Below, one piece after another: positions 8,288-16,254 of a stretch of 64,000 bases of DNA; the first letter of the stretch is position 1, and every line of letters begins with the position of its first letter. This stretch comes from Rodentibacter sp901420285. Its GTDB lineage: Bacteria > Pseudomonadota > Gammaproteobacteria > Enterobacterales > Pasteurellaceae. The translations under genes and the position numbers were made by a program. The DNA is taken from contig NZ_CP162010.1 of assembly GCF_041734645.1 (NCBI RefSeq), forward strand, positions 682,001-746,000, read 5' to 3'. The notes under the pieces were generated by a model. It did not search any database, had not been told where the DNA came from, and worked only from the letters and a program-made list of their open reading frames with translations.

Positions 8288-9556
8288 TTGGACAGTATCC
8301 CCCTTAGTAGCTTATTTATCACGCTTGTTATTTGTTTAATCTTATCCGCGTATTTTTCCGGTTCTGAAACCGGTTTACTCTCCGTTAATAAATATCGCTT
8401 ACGCTTTCTGTCGGAACAAGGCAATAAAGGCGCACAAAAAGCCGAAAAATTGCTTGAAAGACCCGATACCTTATTAAGTTTTATCCTTATCTTTAATAAT
8501 TTAGTGAATATCAGCGCTTCGGCCATTGCGACCATAATCGGTATGCGTTTATATGGTGATGCGGGTGTCGCGATCGCAACAGGTTTGCTGACCTTCGTGA
8601 TGTTGGTTTTTTCTGAAATTTTCCCGAAAACCGTCGCTGCCATGTATCCGGAGAAAGTGGGGCTTTTTTCCAGTCATATTTTGACGGTATTACTGAAGAT
8701 TTTTTATCCCGTCGTTTGGTTTATGAATATCTTTACCAAAAGTTTGATGAAAATCATCGGCTTAAAACCGGATTTACAGAAACAAGTCATTAGTCGCGAA
8801 GAGTTGCGCAGTATCGTAACCGAAGCGGGCGAAGCCACGCCGGATGAGCAGCATCCGCAAATGTTGCTGTCGATTTTGGATATGGAAACCGTCACGGTGG
8901 ACGATATTATGGTACCGCGCAACGAGATCGGCGGCATTGATATTGATGACGACTGGAAGGCGATTATGCGCCAACTTAACCACGCCGCGCATAACCGTGT
9001 CGTGCTGTATAAAGGCAGTCTTGACGAACAGGTGCTCGGTATTTTACGTGTGCGCGAGGCATTTCGTTTGTTGCTTGAGAAAAATGAATTTACCAAAGAA
9101 ACCTTAATTCGTGCGGCAGATGAAGTGTATTTCATTCCGGAAGGTACGCCGTTAAAAACACAATTGGCGAATTTCCGCACCAATAAAGAGCGCTTTGGCT
9201 TGGTGGTGGACGAATACGGTGATATTAAAGGTTTGGTCACATTGGAAGATATTTTGGAAGAAATCGTCGGCGATTTCACCACCTCAACCGCACCAACTAT
9301 CGATGAAGAAGTGACGCAACAATCAGATGGATCGATGATAATCGAAGGTTCCGCCAATCTTCGCGATCTGAACAAAATGTTTGGTTGGGAACTCGACACC
9401 GAAGATGCGCGCACTTTCAACGGTTTAATTCTTGAGCATTTGGAAGAAATTCCGGATGAAGGCACCGTATGCGAAATCGATGGCTTGCAAATTACTATTT
9501 TAGAAGTGGCGGATAATATGATTAAGCAGGCAAAAGTGGTAAAACTGCCGGCTTAA
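8288..9556 (+). CDS. corB: CNNM/CorB-type transporter with CBS domains (YfjD family)
   Basis: A 422-residue protein with three to four N-terminal membrane helices in a DUF21/CNNM domain (SAYFSGSETGLLSVNKYRLR near the start), a CBS pair at about 190-320 (MVPRNEIGGIDI, then VDEYGDIKGLVTLEDILEEI) and a C-terminal CorC/HlyC domain. Members move or regulate Mg2+ or Co2+ export. I chose the TTG at 8288, preceded by AAAGGA eight bases upstream, because the protein then begins LDSIPLSSLFITL, matching the length of E. coli YfjD; an ATG at 8261 would add nine residues. It follows ypjD and ends at a strong terminator. Confidence 0.88.
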   Translation: MDSIPLSSLFITLVICLILSAYFSGSETGLLSVNKYRLRFLSEQGNKGAQKAEKLLERPDTLLSFILIFNNLVNISASAIATIIGMRLYGDAGVAIATGLLTFVMLVFSEIFPKTVAAMYPEKVGLFSSHILTVLLKIFYPVVWFMNIFTKSLMKIIGLKPDLQKQVISREELRSIVTEAGEATPDEQHPQMLLSILDMETVTVDDIMVPRNEIGGIDIDDDWKAIMRQLNHAAHNRVVLYKGSLDEQVLGILRVREAFRLLLEKNEFTKETLIRAADEVYFIPEGTPLKTQLANFRTNKERFGLVVDEYGDIKGLVTLEDILEEIVGDFTTSTAPTIDEEVTQQSDGSMIIEGSANLRDLNKMFGWELDTEDARTFNGLILEHLEEIPDEGTVCEIDGLQITILEVADNMIKQAKVVKLPA

Positions 9557-9573
9557 AAAACGTTTAAAAAACA

Positions 9574-9612
9574 AACCGCCCTTTTGGAGACAGAAGGGCG
9601 GTTTTGTTTTTT
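9574..9612 (+). terminator. Terminator of ypjD-corB
   Basis: AACCGCCCTT at 9574 pairs with AAGGGCGGTT ending at 9603, with a short loop, followed by TTGTTTTTTG. It lies 18 bases after the corB stop. Confidence 0.88.
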
Positions 9613-9747
9613 GAGGCGATTTTGAGTATTTGGCGAGATTTTATCAATTATCGGATTTTGCTTGATGGACGAGTTTTTTTCTTTTACTTGAGCAACACGC
9701 ACAAAACTACCTGCGCGAAGTATGACTTTGAGTCTGCACCACAAAAT

Positions 9748-9781
9748 AGCACCGCATTGGAAGCCGTTTCAATGCGGTGCT
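9748..9781. repeat. Inverted pair of the dispersed 12-mer
   Basis: AGCACCGCATTG (9748-9759) and CAATGCGGTGCT (9770-9781) form a perfect 12-bp stem around GAAGCCGTTT, which extends it by A-T pairs. It sits between the convergent corB and permease genes. The 349-base gap 9557-9905 otherwise holds only the corB terminator; the short open frames across it overlap this repeat and I do not call them genes. Confidence 0.88.
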
Positions 9782-9905
9782 GTTTGGTAAGGTCATTTTG
9801 GAACCGCTGCATAATTTCTCAGGTTCTTCGAAAATAAAAAAACTGTCCCAACGGGCTGAATTATGTGTCATCTAGGGTAACTGCTTTACCTAGCGCAGAG
9901 CCCGA

Positions 9906-11216
9906 TTAATTTTTTTCTTTCGCCGCTTTATCTTCCGGCAAAACTAAATTGAGAATTAAGGCCAATAATGATCCCACGGTAATGCCGGATCCCAACACTT
10001 CTTTGAAAAAGTGCGGAAGTTTATCAAGCAATTCAGGACGGGTAGTGACGGCTAAACCGCAGCCGATAGAAATGGCGATAATCAAGCCGTTGCGTTTGCT
10101 GCGTTCCACTTTATCCAGCATTTGAATGCCCGCTGCGATAATCATGGCGAACATCATTAAGCCTGCGCCGCCAAGCACAGGAAGCGGAATGGAGACGATT
10201 AACGCACCGAATACCGGAAATAGCCCGGCTAACGCCAATAACACGCCGGTAAGCGCGACTACGTGACGGCTTGCCACGCCCGTTAAGGAAATTACGCCGA
10301 TATTTTGCGAGAACGAGGAAAATGGCGTAGTGGACATAATAGCCGCCAATGCGGAGCCCAAACCGTCCGCCAAAACACCGCCGCGTAAGTGTTTACCGGT
10401 GATTTCCGTATTGGTCGCATTACCGAGCGCAAGGAAATTGCCGCTGGATTCTACAATCGTCACCAAATACGCAATAGACATACCGATAATTCCGGAAAGC
10501 GGGAATGCTAGACCGAAGTGTAGCGGTTGCGGTACGGCGAACGCTTGTGCATTATGCACGCCATCGAAATTTACCCAGCCTAAAATTAAGCAAAGTACGT
10601 AGCCGGTCATCATGCCGATAACGATGGCTGCGGCAGAGAAAATGCCCTTACCCCATTGCACTAAGGCCACCACAATAACTAATACGAAAGTCGCCATCAT
10701 CAAATTTTCCGGTGTGGCGTAGTCGGCGTCGCCACGCTGACCGCCGGCGAACCAGTCCACCGCTACCGGAATCAGGCTTAAACCGATCATCATCACCACC
10801 GTGCCGGTGACTACCGGCGGGAACAGCTTGCGGATATACGGCATAAAAAAGCTGCCGATGATCATGACCAGTGAGCCGACCAAAGAGGCGCCTAAAATAC
10901 CCGGCACGCCATATTCGCTAAAGCCGATGGCAAGTGCCGCCGCTACGAAGGTAAAACTGGTTCCCATTACGCTTGGCAAGCGGATACCGATCGGGCCCAA
11001 GCCTTTACATTGAATAATCGTGACGACACCGGAAATGAGCAGCGCCGCGTTGACTAACGTAATGGTATCTGCGGTCGGCAGTTTTAACACATTGCCGATA
11101 ACTAAAGGCACCGCAATAATGCCGCCCAATGCGGCTAATAGATGTTGTGCGGCAAGCAGAAGACTTAAGCTGAAAGGCGGTTTATCTTCCACCGAATAGA
11201 GAAGTTGGTTGTTCAT
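9906..11216 (-). CDS. NCS2-family xanthine/uric acid-type purine permease
   Basis: A 436-residue nucleobase:cation symporter-2 with about 14 membrane segments. Family hallmarks are the QHLLAALGG segment in helix 1 (residues 24-32), the substrate-region VESSGNF (about 257-263) and the NCS2 signature FSQNIGVISLTGVASR (about 305-320). The polar glutamate before SSGNF and the QN pair are typical of the xanthine/urate branch (COG2233) rather than the uracil permease branch, but specificity for xanthine, urate or guanine is not decided by this. AGGATCC precedes the ATG. A PurR-like operator overlaps the -35 region (11246-11283), which supports a purine substrate. Confidence 0.88.
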   Translation of the reverse strand: MNNQLLYSVEDKPPFSLSLLLAAQHLLAALGGIIAVPLVIGNVLKLPTADTITLVNAALLISGVVTIIQCKGLGPIGIRLPSVMGTSFTFVAAALAIGFSEYGVPGILGASLVGSLVMIIGSFFMPYIRKLFPPVVTGTVVMMIGLSLIPVAVDWFAGGQRGDADYATPENLMMATFVLVIVVALVQWGKGIFSAAAIVIGMMTGYVLCLILGWVNFDGVHNAQAFAVPQPLHFGLAFPLSGIIGMSIAYLVTIVESSGNFLALGNATNTEITGKHLRGGVLADGLGSALAAIMSTTPFSSFSQNIGVISLTGVASRHVVALTGVLLALAGLFPVFGALIVSIPLPVLGGAGLMMFAMIIAAGIQMLDKVERSKRNGLIIAISIGCGLAVTTRPELLDKLPHFFKEVLGSGITVGSLLALILNLVLPEDKAAKEKN

Positions 11217-11245
11217 CGTGGATCCTTATAAATTAAGAGCGGCGA

Positions 11246-11283
11246 ATTATACGCGAAATCCTTGTAAAGACAATCGTTTGCGC
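11246..11283 (-). promoter_or_regulatory. Promoter with PurR-like operator for the purine permease
   Basis: On the minus strand: GCGCAAACGATTGTCT (11268-11283), matching the left half and centre of the PurR box ACGCAAACGTTTGCGT at 11 of 16 positions, overlaps a -35 TTGTCT (11268-11273); 16 bases later is a perfect -10 TATAAT (11246-11251). The arrangement fits repression when purines are plentiful. Confidence 0.6.
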
Positions 11284-11326
11284 ATTCACTAAAAGAAATG
11301 GCTGATGTCGAATGTGATGTTGAAAT

Positions 11327-11338
11327 AGCACCGCATTG
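11327..11338 (-). repeat. Dispersed 12-mer, single copy
   Basis: Perfect AGCACCGCATTG between the permease promoter and the end of the uracil-DNA glycosylase gene. No inverted partner follows. Confidence 0.8.
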
Positions 11339-11484
11339 AAACTGTTCGATGACGTTGCGAGAGGGATTTTAATTCCAATCCGCGTTTATCACCGCGTGCG
11401 CTACCGTCCATAAAAACAGTAGGGTGATAACGCGGCCAATCCGATTTTTTATTCGACATTTTGCTTTCTTAAAAAAGATTGAAA

Positions 11485-12066
11485 TTAACGGGAGAGAATT
11501 CGTTTAACCCGTTGTTGCAGTTCGGGAATGACTTCTTGCGTAAACCATGGATTTTTCGCCAGCCACAGTTGATTGCGTGGTGACGGATGCACTAATGGCA
11601 AAAAGTGCGGTAGAAATTCACGATAATTTTTTACCGTCTCCGTCACATTGCGTTTATTTTGCGGTAGGTAGTATTTCTGCGCATATTGCCCGATCAAAAT
11701 GGTTAGTTCGATATTTGGCAAATCCGCCAGAATTTGCGGATGCCATTTTTCCGCAAAACCTTTGCGTGGCGGCAGATCGCCCGATTTGCCTTTGCCCGGG
11801 TAATAAAAATCCATCGGAATCACGGCAAATAGGCCGGAATGATAAAAGGTTTCGCGATCAACACCCAGCCATTCACGCAGCCGATCGCCACTTTGATCGT
11901 TCCAATACAAACGAGTTTGTTCCGCCTTCACCCCAGGCGCCTGCCCGACAATGTTAATTCGGGCGCCGGTGGGGGCGGCAAATAACGGTTCGATACCGCG
12001 TTCGGTGAAAGATTGATTTTGCGCATCGCGCATAATAGCGTTTTTGATTTGGGTGAGACTAGGCAT
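11485..12066 (-). CDS. Uracil-DNA glycosylase family protein
   Basis: A 193-residue member of the uracil-DNA glycosylase superfamily (COG1573 type). Motif A appears as NIVGQAPG (residues 38-45), which would carry the water-activating region, and the C-terminal loop as LVHPSPRNQLW (about 158-168), which would contact DNA and the uracil ring. The TGQAPG/HPSPRN pair sets it apart from the classical Ung family. No iron-sulfur cysteines are visible, unlike family 4 and 5 enzymes. It would remove uracil or related bases from DNA; the exact substrate is unknown. An uptake sequence is embedded at 11603-11611. The gene appears monocistronic. Confidence 0.82.
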   Translation of the reverse strand: MPSLTQIKNAIMRDAQNQSFTERGIEPLFAAPTGARINIVGQAPGVKAEQTRLYWNDQSGDRLREWLGVDRETFYHSGLFAVIPMDFYYPGKGKSGDLPPRKGFAEKWHPQILADLPNIELTILIGQYAQKYYLPQNKRNVTETVKNYREFLPHFLPLVHPSPRNQLWLAKNPWFTQEVIPELQQRVKRILSR

Positions 12067-12144
12067 GGGTTTTCCTGTTTTGTTTGTCTTTTATATCTTT
12101 TGGCGATAGTGTTTTTCTTTATCGTCAGCGGTTCGGCAATAGAA

Positions 12145-12184
12145 CAAAAAACCGCACTTCTATCTAAAAAGTGCGGTTCATTTT
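12145..12184 (-). terminator. Terminator of ychF built from two inverted uptake sequences
   Basis: ACCGCACTT (12151-12159) and AAGTGCGGT (12169-12177) are complementary copies of the 9-base Haemophilus uptake sequence. They form a stem with A-rich and T-rich edges, nine bases beyond the end of ychF. Confidence 0.88.
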
Positions 12185-12193
12185 CAAATTATT

Positions 12194-13285
12194 CTAAACA
12201 TTAAATCTAAAGTGCATCACATCGCCGTCCTGCACGATGTAATCTTTGCCTTCCAAGCGCCATTTGCCGGCTTCTTTGGCACCGTTTTCGCCTTTGAATT
12301 GGATAAAATCGTCGTAGGCGATAACTTCCGCGCGGATAAAGCCTTTTTCGAAATCCGTATGGATTACGGCGGCGGCTTTCGGGGCGGTAGCACCGATGGA
12401 AACCGTCCAAGCACGCACTTCTTTCACGCCGGCGGTGAAGTAGGTTTGTAGATTGAGAAGGGCATAGCCTGCGCGAATGACGCGGTTTAAGCCCGGCTCT
12501 TCAATGCCGAGATCTTGCAGAAATTCTAGCTTTTCGTCGTCGTCCAGTTCGGCGATTTCCGCTTCGATGGCGGCACAAACCGGCACCACCACGGAGCCTT
12601 CTTTTTCAGCAAATTCGCGGACTTTATCGAGATACGGGTTGTTCTCAAAACCGTCTTCGTTCACGTTGGCAATGTACATGGTCGGTTTTAAGGTTAGGAA
12701 GTTATAGCTTTTGATCGCCAGTAATTCGTCTTTGTCTAACGGCACGGAACGAATCATGCCTGCTTCAGAAAGTACCGGCAGGATTTTTTCCATCACGGAA
12801 AGCTCGAATCTCGCGTCTTTATCGCCGCCTTTAGCGCGTTTTTGCAGGCGTTGAATGGCGCGTTCGCAGCTGTCTAAATCAGCTAACGCCAGTTCGGTGT
12901 TGATGGTTTCAATATCGTTTAATGGGTCGATTTTGCCCGCCACGTGTACGATGTCATCGTTTTCAAAACAGCGCACGACATGACCAATCGCATCGGTTTC
13001 ACGGATATTTGCCAAGAATTTATTACCCAAGCCTTCGCCTTTGCTCGCACCGGCAACCAAGCCTGCGATGTCCACAAATTCCATGGTGGTTGGCAACACG
13101 CGTTCCGGTTTGACGATTTCCGCTAAGGCATCTAAACGCGGATCAGGCATTGGCACCACGCCGGTATTTGGCTCAATGGTACAAAACGGATAGTTTGCCG
13201 CTTCAATGCCGGCTTTGGTTAAGGCGTTAAAGAGTGTTGATTTGCCCACATTCGGCAAGCCTACGATGCCACATTTGAATCCCAT
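12194..13285 (-). CDS. ychF: Redox-regulated P-loop ATPase YchF (OLA1/EngD family)
   Basis: A 363-residue Obg-related P-loop ATPase. The Walker A motif is GLPNVGKST (residues 8-16), the G3 motif is DIAGL (about 72-76), and the G4 position carries NVNE instead of NKxD, the change that shifts YchF from GTP to ATP. A helical insert follows, then the TGS domain at about 275-363 (RAWTVSIGATAPKAAAVIHT). YchF binds ribosomes and influences translation and stress responses. The product has the standard family length. It lies upstream-to-downstream with pth on the same strand, a pairing widespread in gamma-proteobacteria, with a hairpin repeat between them. Confidence 0.96.
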   Translation of the reverse strand: MGFKCGIVGLPNVGKSTLFNALTKAGIEAANYPFCTIEPNTGVVPMPDPRLDALAEIVKPERVLPTTMEFVDIAGLVAGASKGEGLGNKFLANIRETDAIGHVVRCFENDDIVHVAGKIDPLNDIETINTELALADLDSCERAIQRLQKRAKGGDKDARFELSVMEKILPVLSEAGMIRSVPLDKDELLAIKSYNFLTLKPTMYIANVNEDGFENNPYLDKVREFAEKEGSVVVPVCAAIEAEIAELDDDEKLEFLQDLGIEEPGLNRVIRAGYALLNLQTYFTAGVKEVRAWTVSIGATAPKAAAVIHTDFEKGFIRAEVIAYDDFIQFKGENGAKEAGKWRLEGKDYIVQDGDVMHFRFNV

Positions 13286-13376
13286 AATTTTTCCTTGTTG
13301 GTGAAGAGAGAAAGTGCAGTTGAAATTTACGAAATTATGCAGCAGTTACACAACGCTAAAATTACTCTTGCAAAAT

Positions 13377-13410
13377 AGCACCGCATTGGAGCCGTTTTCA
13401 ATGCGGTGCT
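13377..13410. repeat. Inverted pair of the dispersed 12-mer
   Basis: AGCACCGCATTG and CAATGCGGTGCT are perfectly complementary around the loop GAGCCGTTTT. Located between pth (ends 13506) and ychF (starts 13285), both on the minus strand, so it lies in the pth 3' region. Confidence 0.88.
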
Positions 13411-13505
13411 ATCGTTTGATGCAAACGCATGCTTAATTCAAACGGTTTTGTGTATTTGCTACATAATTATCAAAATTTAGCGTATTTTTTAACTGCACTT
13501 TTAGA

Positions 13506-14090
13506 TTAAATTTTAAAACTATTCAGCCGATTAGTGGCTTTCACGATGCTTTCTTTGAACAGCAGTTCTACGCAATCCGAGGCTTCCTCTAAGGCTTTAT
13601 CTAATGCCTCGCGTTCGCTCGGGGAAGGTTTGTTTAACACATAACCCGCTACCAAATCGCGATGCCCGGGGTGACCGATGCCGATGCGCAAACGGTAAAA
13701 GTTATTGTTGTTACCGAGCTGCGCCACAATGTCTTTCAGGCCATTATGCCCGCCGTGTCCGCCACCTAATTTGAGTTTGACGCTGCCCGGTGGTAGATCC
13801 AATTCGTCGTGCAAGACTAAAATTTCTTCCGCTTTAATGCGATAAAAATTTGCCAGTGCGCCCACCGCTTTGCCGCTTAAATTCATGAAAGTGGTTGGCA
13901 CTAAAAAACGGACTTCGTTGCCGTTAATCATGGCACGAGCGGTGTAGCCAAAAAATTTGCTTTCGGCGTTGAATGTCACATTAAAGCGACGGGCTAAACG
14001 TTGCATCAACCATTCGCCCGCGTTATGACGGGTGTCCGCATATTTGTCGCCGGGATTGCCAAGCCCGACAATAAGTTTGATTTCTGCCAT
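13506..14090 (-). CDS. pth: Peptidyl-tRNA hydrolase
   Basis: A 194-residue Pth that cleaves peptidyl-tRNA released from stalled ribosomes and so recycles tRNA. The N-terminal GLGNPGDKYADTRHNAG (residues 9-25) contains the catalytic histidine H23. MNLSGKAVG (about 69-77) and LHDELDLPPGSVKLK (about 93-107) carry the conserved asparagine and aspartate of the active site, and GGGHGGHNGLKDI (108-120) completes the family signature. The length fits. The gene is essential in most bacteria. It sits upstream of ychF on the same strand. Confidence 0.97.
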   Translation of the reverse strand: MAEIKLIVGLGNPGDKYADTRHNAGEWLMQRLARRFNVTFNAESKFFGYTARAMINGNEVRFLVPTTFMNLSGKAVGALANFYRIKAEEILVLHDELDLPPGSVKLKLGGGHGGHNGLKDIVAQLGNNNNFYRLRIGIGHPGHRDLVAGYVLNKPSPSEREALDKALEEASDCVELLFKESIVKATNRLNSFKI

Positions 14091-14160
14091 TGTTATTCGC
14101 TACGGTAAATACGGTTAAAAATAGTGGCGCATTGTAGCGAAAAAGCCCTAAATGCTCAAT

Positions 14161-14577
14161 CTATAACGCTAGAACGAGCACGCCGGACAAAATTAAAATG
14201 CTCCCGGCCACTAATTTCAAACTAAGCGGTTCCCCCAAAATCACAACGCCTAAAATAATCGCAATGACCACACTTAATTTATCGATGGGTGCCACCCAAG
14301 ATGCCGGTGCGAGTTGAAGGGCGCGATAATAACAAAGCCATGAAAGGCCGGTGGCAATGCCGGACAAAATCAAGAAAGTAAACGGTTTAGCGGCGATATG
14401 TTGCGGCAGTTGCCATTCATTGCGGGCAGAAATAATACCGGCGGTGACCAGTAAAATCACAATGGTGCGAATAAACGTGGCGAGATTGCTGTTTATTCCT
14501 TCCACGCCGAGTTTACCTAAAATAGCCGTAAGACCGGCGAAAAATGCCGAACCGACGGCGAAAATAACCCAATTCAT
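14161..14577 (-). CDS. Half-size EamA/DMT-family transporter
   Basis: A 138-residue protein with five predicted membrane helices, equal to one EamA domain. Most DMT permeases have two domains in about 300 residues, so this one should work as a dimer, as small family members do. The ending LGVVILGEPLSLKLVAGSIL is the typical EamA GE(P/R) motif. The chosen ATG at 14577 is preceded by AAGGAAACAA; an upstream ATG at 14661 would add 28 residues but lacks such a site. Substrate unknown. The gene is divergent from rnfH, with about 70 bases between the start codons. Confidence 0.8.
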   Translation of the reverse strand: MNWVIFAVGSAFFAGLTAILGKLGVEGINSNLATFIRTIVILLVTAGIISARNEWQLPQHIAAKPFTFLILSGIATGLSWLCYYRALQLAPASWVAPIDKLSVVIAIILGVVILGEPLSLKLVAGSILILSGVLVLAL

Positions 14578-14646
14578 TTGTTTCCTTATTAACAGCCTAA
14601 AAAACTCCGCTATAATAGCCCAAATTTTTTTGACGAAGAAGTAAAG

Positions 14647-14964
14647 ATGAATCAGATTCATATTGAAATCGCCTACGCCTTACCCGAGCGTTATTTTTTG
14701 AAAGCGTTCTGCGTGGATGAAGGCACAATGGTACAAACGGCAATTTTGCAATCGGGCGTTTTGCAACAATTTAGCGAAATTGATTTGAGTAAAAATAAAG
14801 TGGGGATTTTCAGCCGTCCGGCAAAACTGACTGATGTACTTCGAGATGGGGACCGCATTGAAATCTATCGCCCACTACTTGCCGACCCGAAAGAAATTCG
14901 TCGTAAACGCGCGGCGGAACAAGCCGCTAAAGAAAAAAACACCTCGAAAGGAACGCCCAAATGA
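14647..14964 (+). CDS. rnfH: RnfH/RatB-family ubiquitin-like protein
   Basis: A 105-residue member of the RnfH family (beta-grasp, ubiquitin-like; E. coli RatB). The conserved stretch RDGDRIEIYRPLLADPKEIRRKRA lies at about residues 65-90 and is diagnostic. The C-terminus is lysine-rich and likely flexible. In some bacteria the gene accompanies rnf electron-transport or ratA toxin genes; neither is here. Its stop overlaps the start of roxA by four bases, so the two are translationally coupled. Function is not established. Confidence 0.85.
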   Translation: MNQIHIEIAYALPERYFLKAFCVDEGTMVQTAILQSGVLQQFSEIDLSKNKVGIFSRPAKLTDVLRDGDRIEIYRPLLADPKEIRRKRAAEQAAKEKNTSKGTPK

Positions 14965-16175
14965 CTGCATTTTCCCAGCCCGATTTTTGTTTACCGCAAG
15001 ACATTAGCCCAGAGATTTTCCTACGCGATTATTGGCAAAAAAAGCCCCTTGTGATTCGCAACGGTTTGCCGGAAATCATCGGACGGTTTGAACCGCAAGA
15101 TATTATCGAATTGGCACAAAATGAGGAGGTCAGCGCGCGTTTAGTGAAAACTTTTGCCGATGACGATTGGCAAGTATTCTTCAGTCCGCTTTCCGAGAAG
15201 GACTTCAAAAAATTGCCGGAGAAGTGGTCGGTATTGGTGCAAAATATGGAACAATGGTCGCCGGAATTAGGTCGATTATGGAATAAGTTCGGTTTTATTC
15301 CCCAATGGCAACGCGACGATATTATGGTTTCCTATGCGCCGAAAGGTGGCTCGGTAGGCAAGCATTACGATGAATATGACGTGTTTTTAGTGCAAGGCTA
15401 TGGTCGTCGCCGTTGGCAACTCGGCAAATGGTGCGATTCAAGCACGGAATTTAAACCGAATCAACCGATTCGTATTTTTGACGATATGGGCGATTTGGTG
15501 ATTGATGAAGTGATGAATCCGGGCGATATTCTTTACATTCCCGCACGTATGGCACATTACGGCGTGGCGGAAGAAGATTGCTTAACTTTTTCTTTTGGCT
15601 TGCGTTATCCGAGTTTGAGCCGTCTTATTGACGGCATTAGCAAGAGTTTATGTCAGCCGGAGCCTGATTTGAATTTAACCGAATTTGAATTACCGTTGCG
15701 CTTAACTCAAACCGCACAACGTACCGGTAAGCTTGCCGATGAAAACATTCAAGCGATGAAACGCCAATTATTGGACAAACTTGCTCATTCGGAAGCTTTC
15801 AATGCGGTGCTCAAACACGCGGTCGCCGGTGCGCTGAGTGCGCGGCGTTACGAATTGTTGGTTTCCGATGAAATGAGCGATCCGGACGAAGTGCGATCTT
15901 CCTTAGAAGATGATGCCGCTTTACTTTCTCAAGATAACAATTGCAAATTGCTCTATACCGAAAATCCGTTGCGCATTTATGCTAACGGCGAATGGCTGGA
16001 CGAACTTAATACAATCGAAACGGAAGTGCTGAAACGTTTGTCCGACGGCGAAAGCTTAGATTGGGCGTTTTTGACGGATTTAGTGAATGAAACGGAAGAT
16101 TCGGAAACTGCCATGATGCTTTTGTTGGATTCCATTTGTAATTGGCTGGATGACGGCTGGGTATTGATCGAATAA
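14961..16175 (+). CDS. roxA: Ribosomal protein uL16 arginine 3-hydroxylase (RoxA/YcfD)
   Basis: A 404-residue JmjC-like 2-oxoglutarate oxygenase that hydroxylates an arginine in ribosomal protein uL16. The iron-binding set is visible as H-x-D in GKHYDEYDVFLVQG (residues about 132-145) and a distal histidine in ARMAHYGVAEED (about 194-205). A helical dimerisation region and a winged-helix C-terminal domain follow, as in E. coli YcfD. A perfect copy of the dispersed 12-mer lies inside the gene at 15800-15811, in frame and reading FNAVL. The start overlaps the rnfH stop. Confidence 0.93.
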   Translation: MTAFSQPDFCLPQDISPEIFLRDYWQKKPLVIRNGLPEIIGRFEPQDIIELAQNEEVSARLVKTFADDDWQVFFSPLSEKDFKKLPEKWSVLVQNMEQWSPELGRLWNKFGFIPQWQRDDIMVSYAPKGGSVGKHYDEYDVFLVQGYGRRRWQLGKWCDSSTEFKPNQPIRIFDDMGDLVIDEVMNPGDILYIPARMAHYGVAEEDCLTFSFGLRYPSLSRLIDGISKSLCQPEPDLNLTEFELPLRLTQTAQRTGKLADENIQAMKRQLLDKLAHSEAFNAVLKHAVAGALSARRYELLVSDEMSDPDEVRSSLEDDAALLSQDNNCKLLYTENPLRIYANGEWLDELNTIETEVLKRLSDGESLDWAFLTDLVNETEDSETAMMLLLDSICNWLDDGWVLIE

Positions 16176-16254
16176 AAATCACCTAAAAGGTTTTTCTGGT
16201 GAATTTTCTCTCTGTTTACGAAGGGAGCAAATTTACCCGATAACATAAAATTAA

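Noticed and set aside
9604..9837. A 77-codon open frame after corB
   Set aside because: It begins inside the corB terminator, crosses the inverted repeat and has no plausible ribosome site or family likeness; I treat it as chance.
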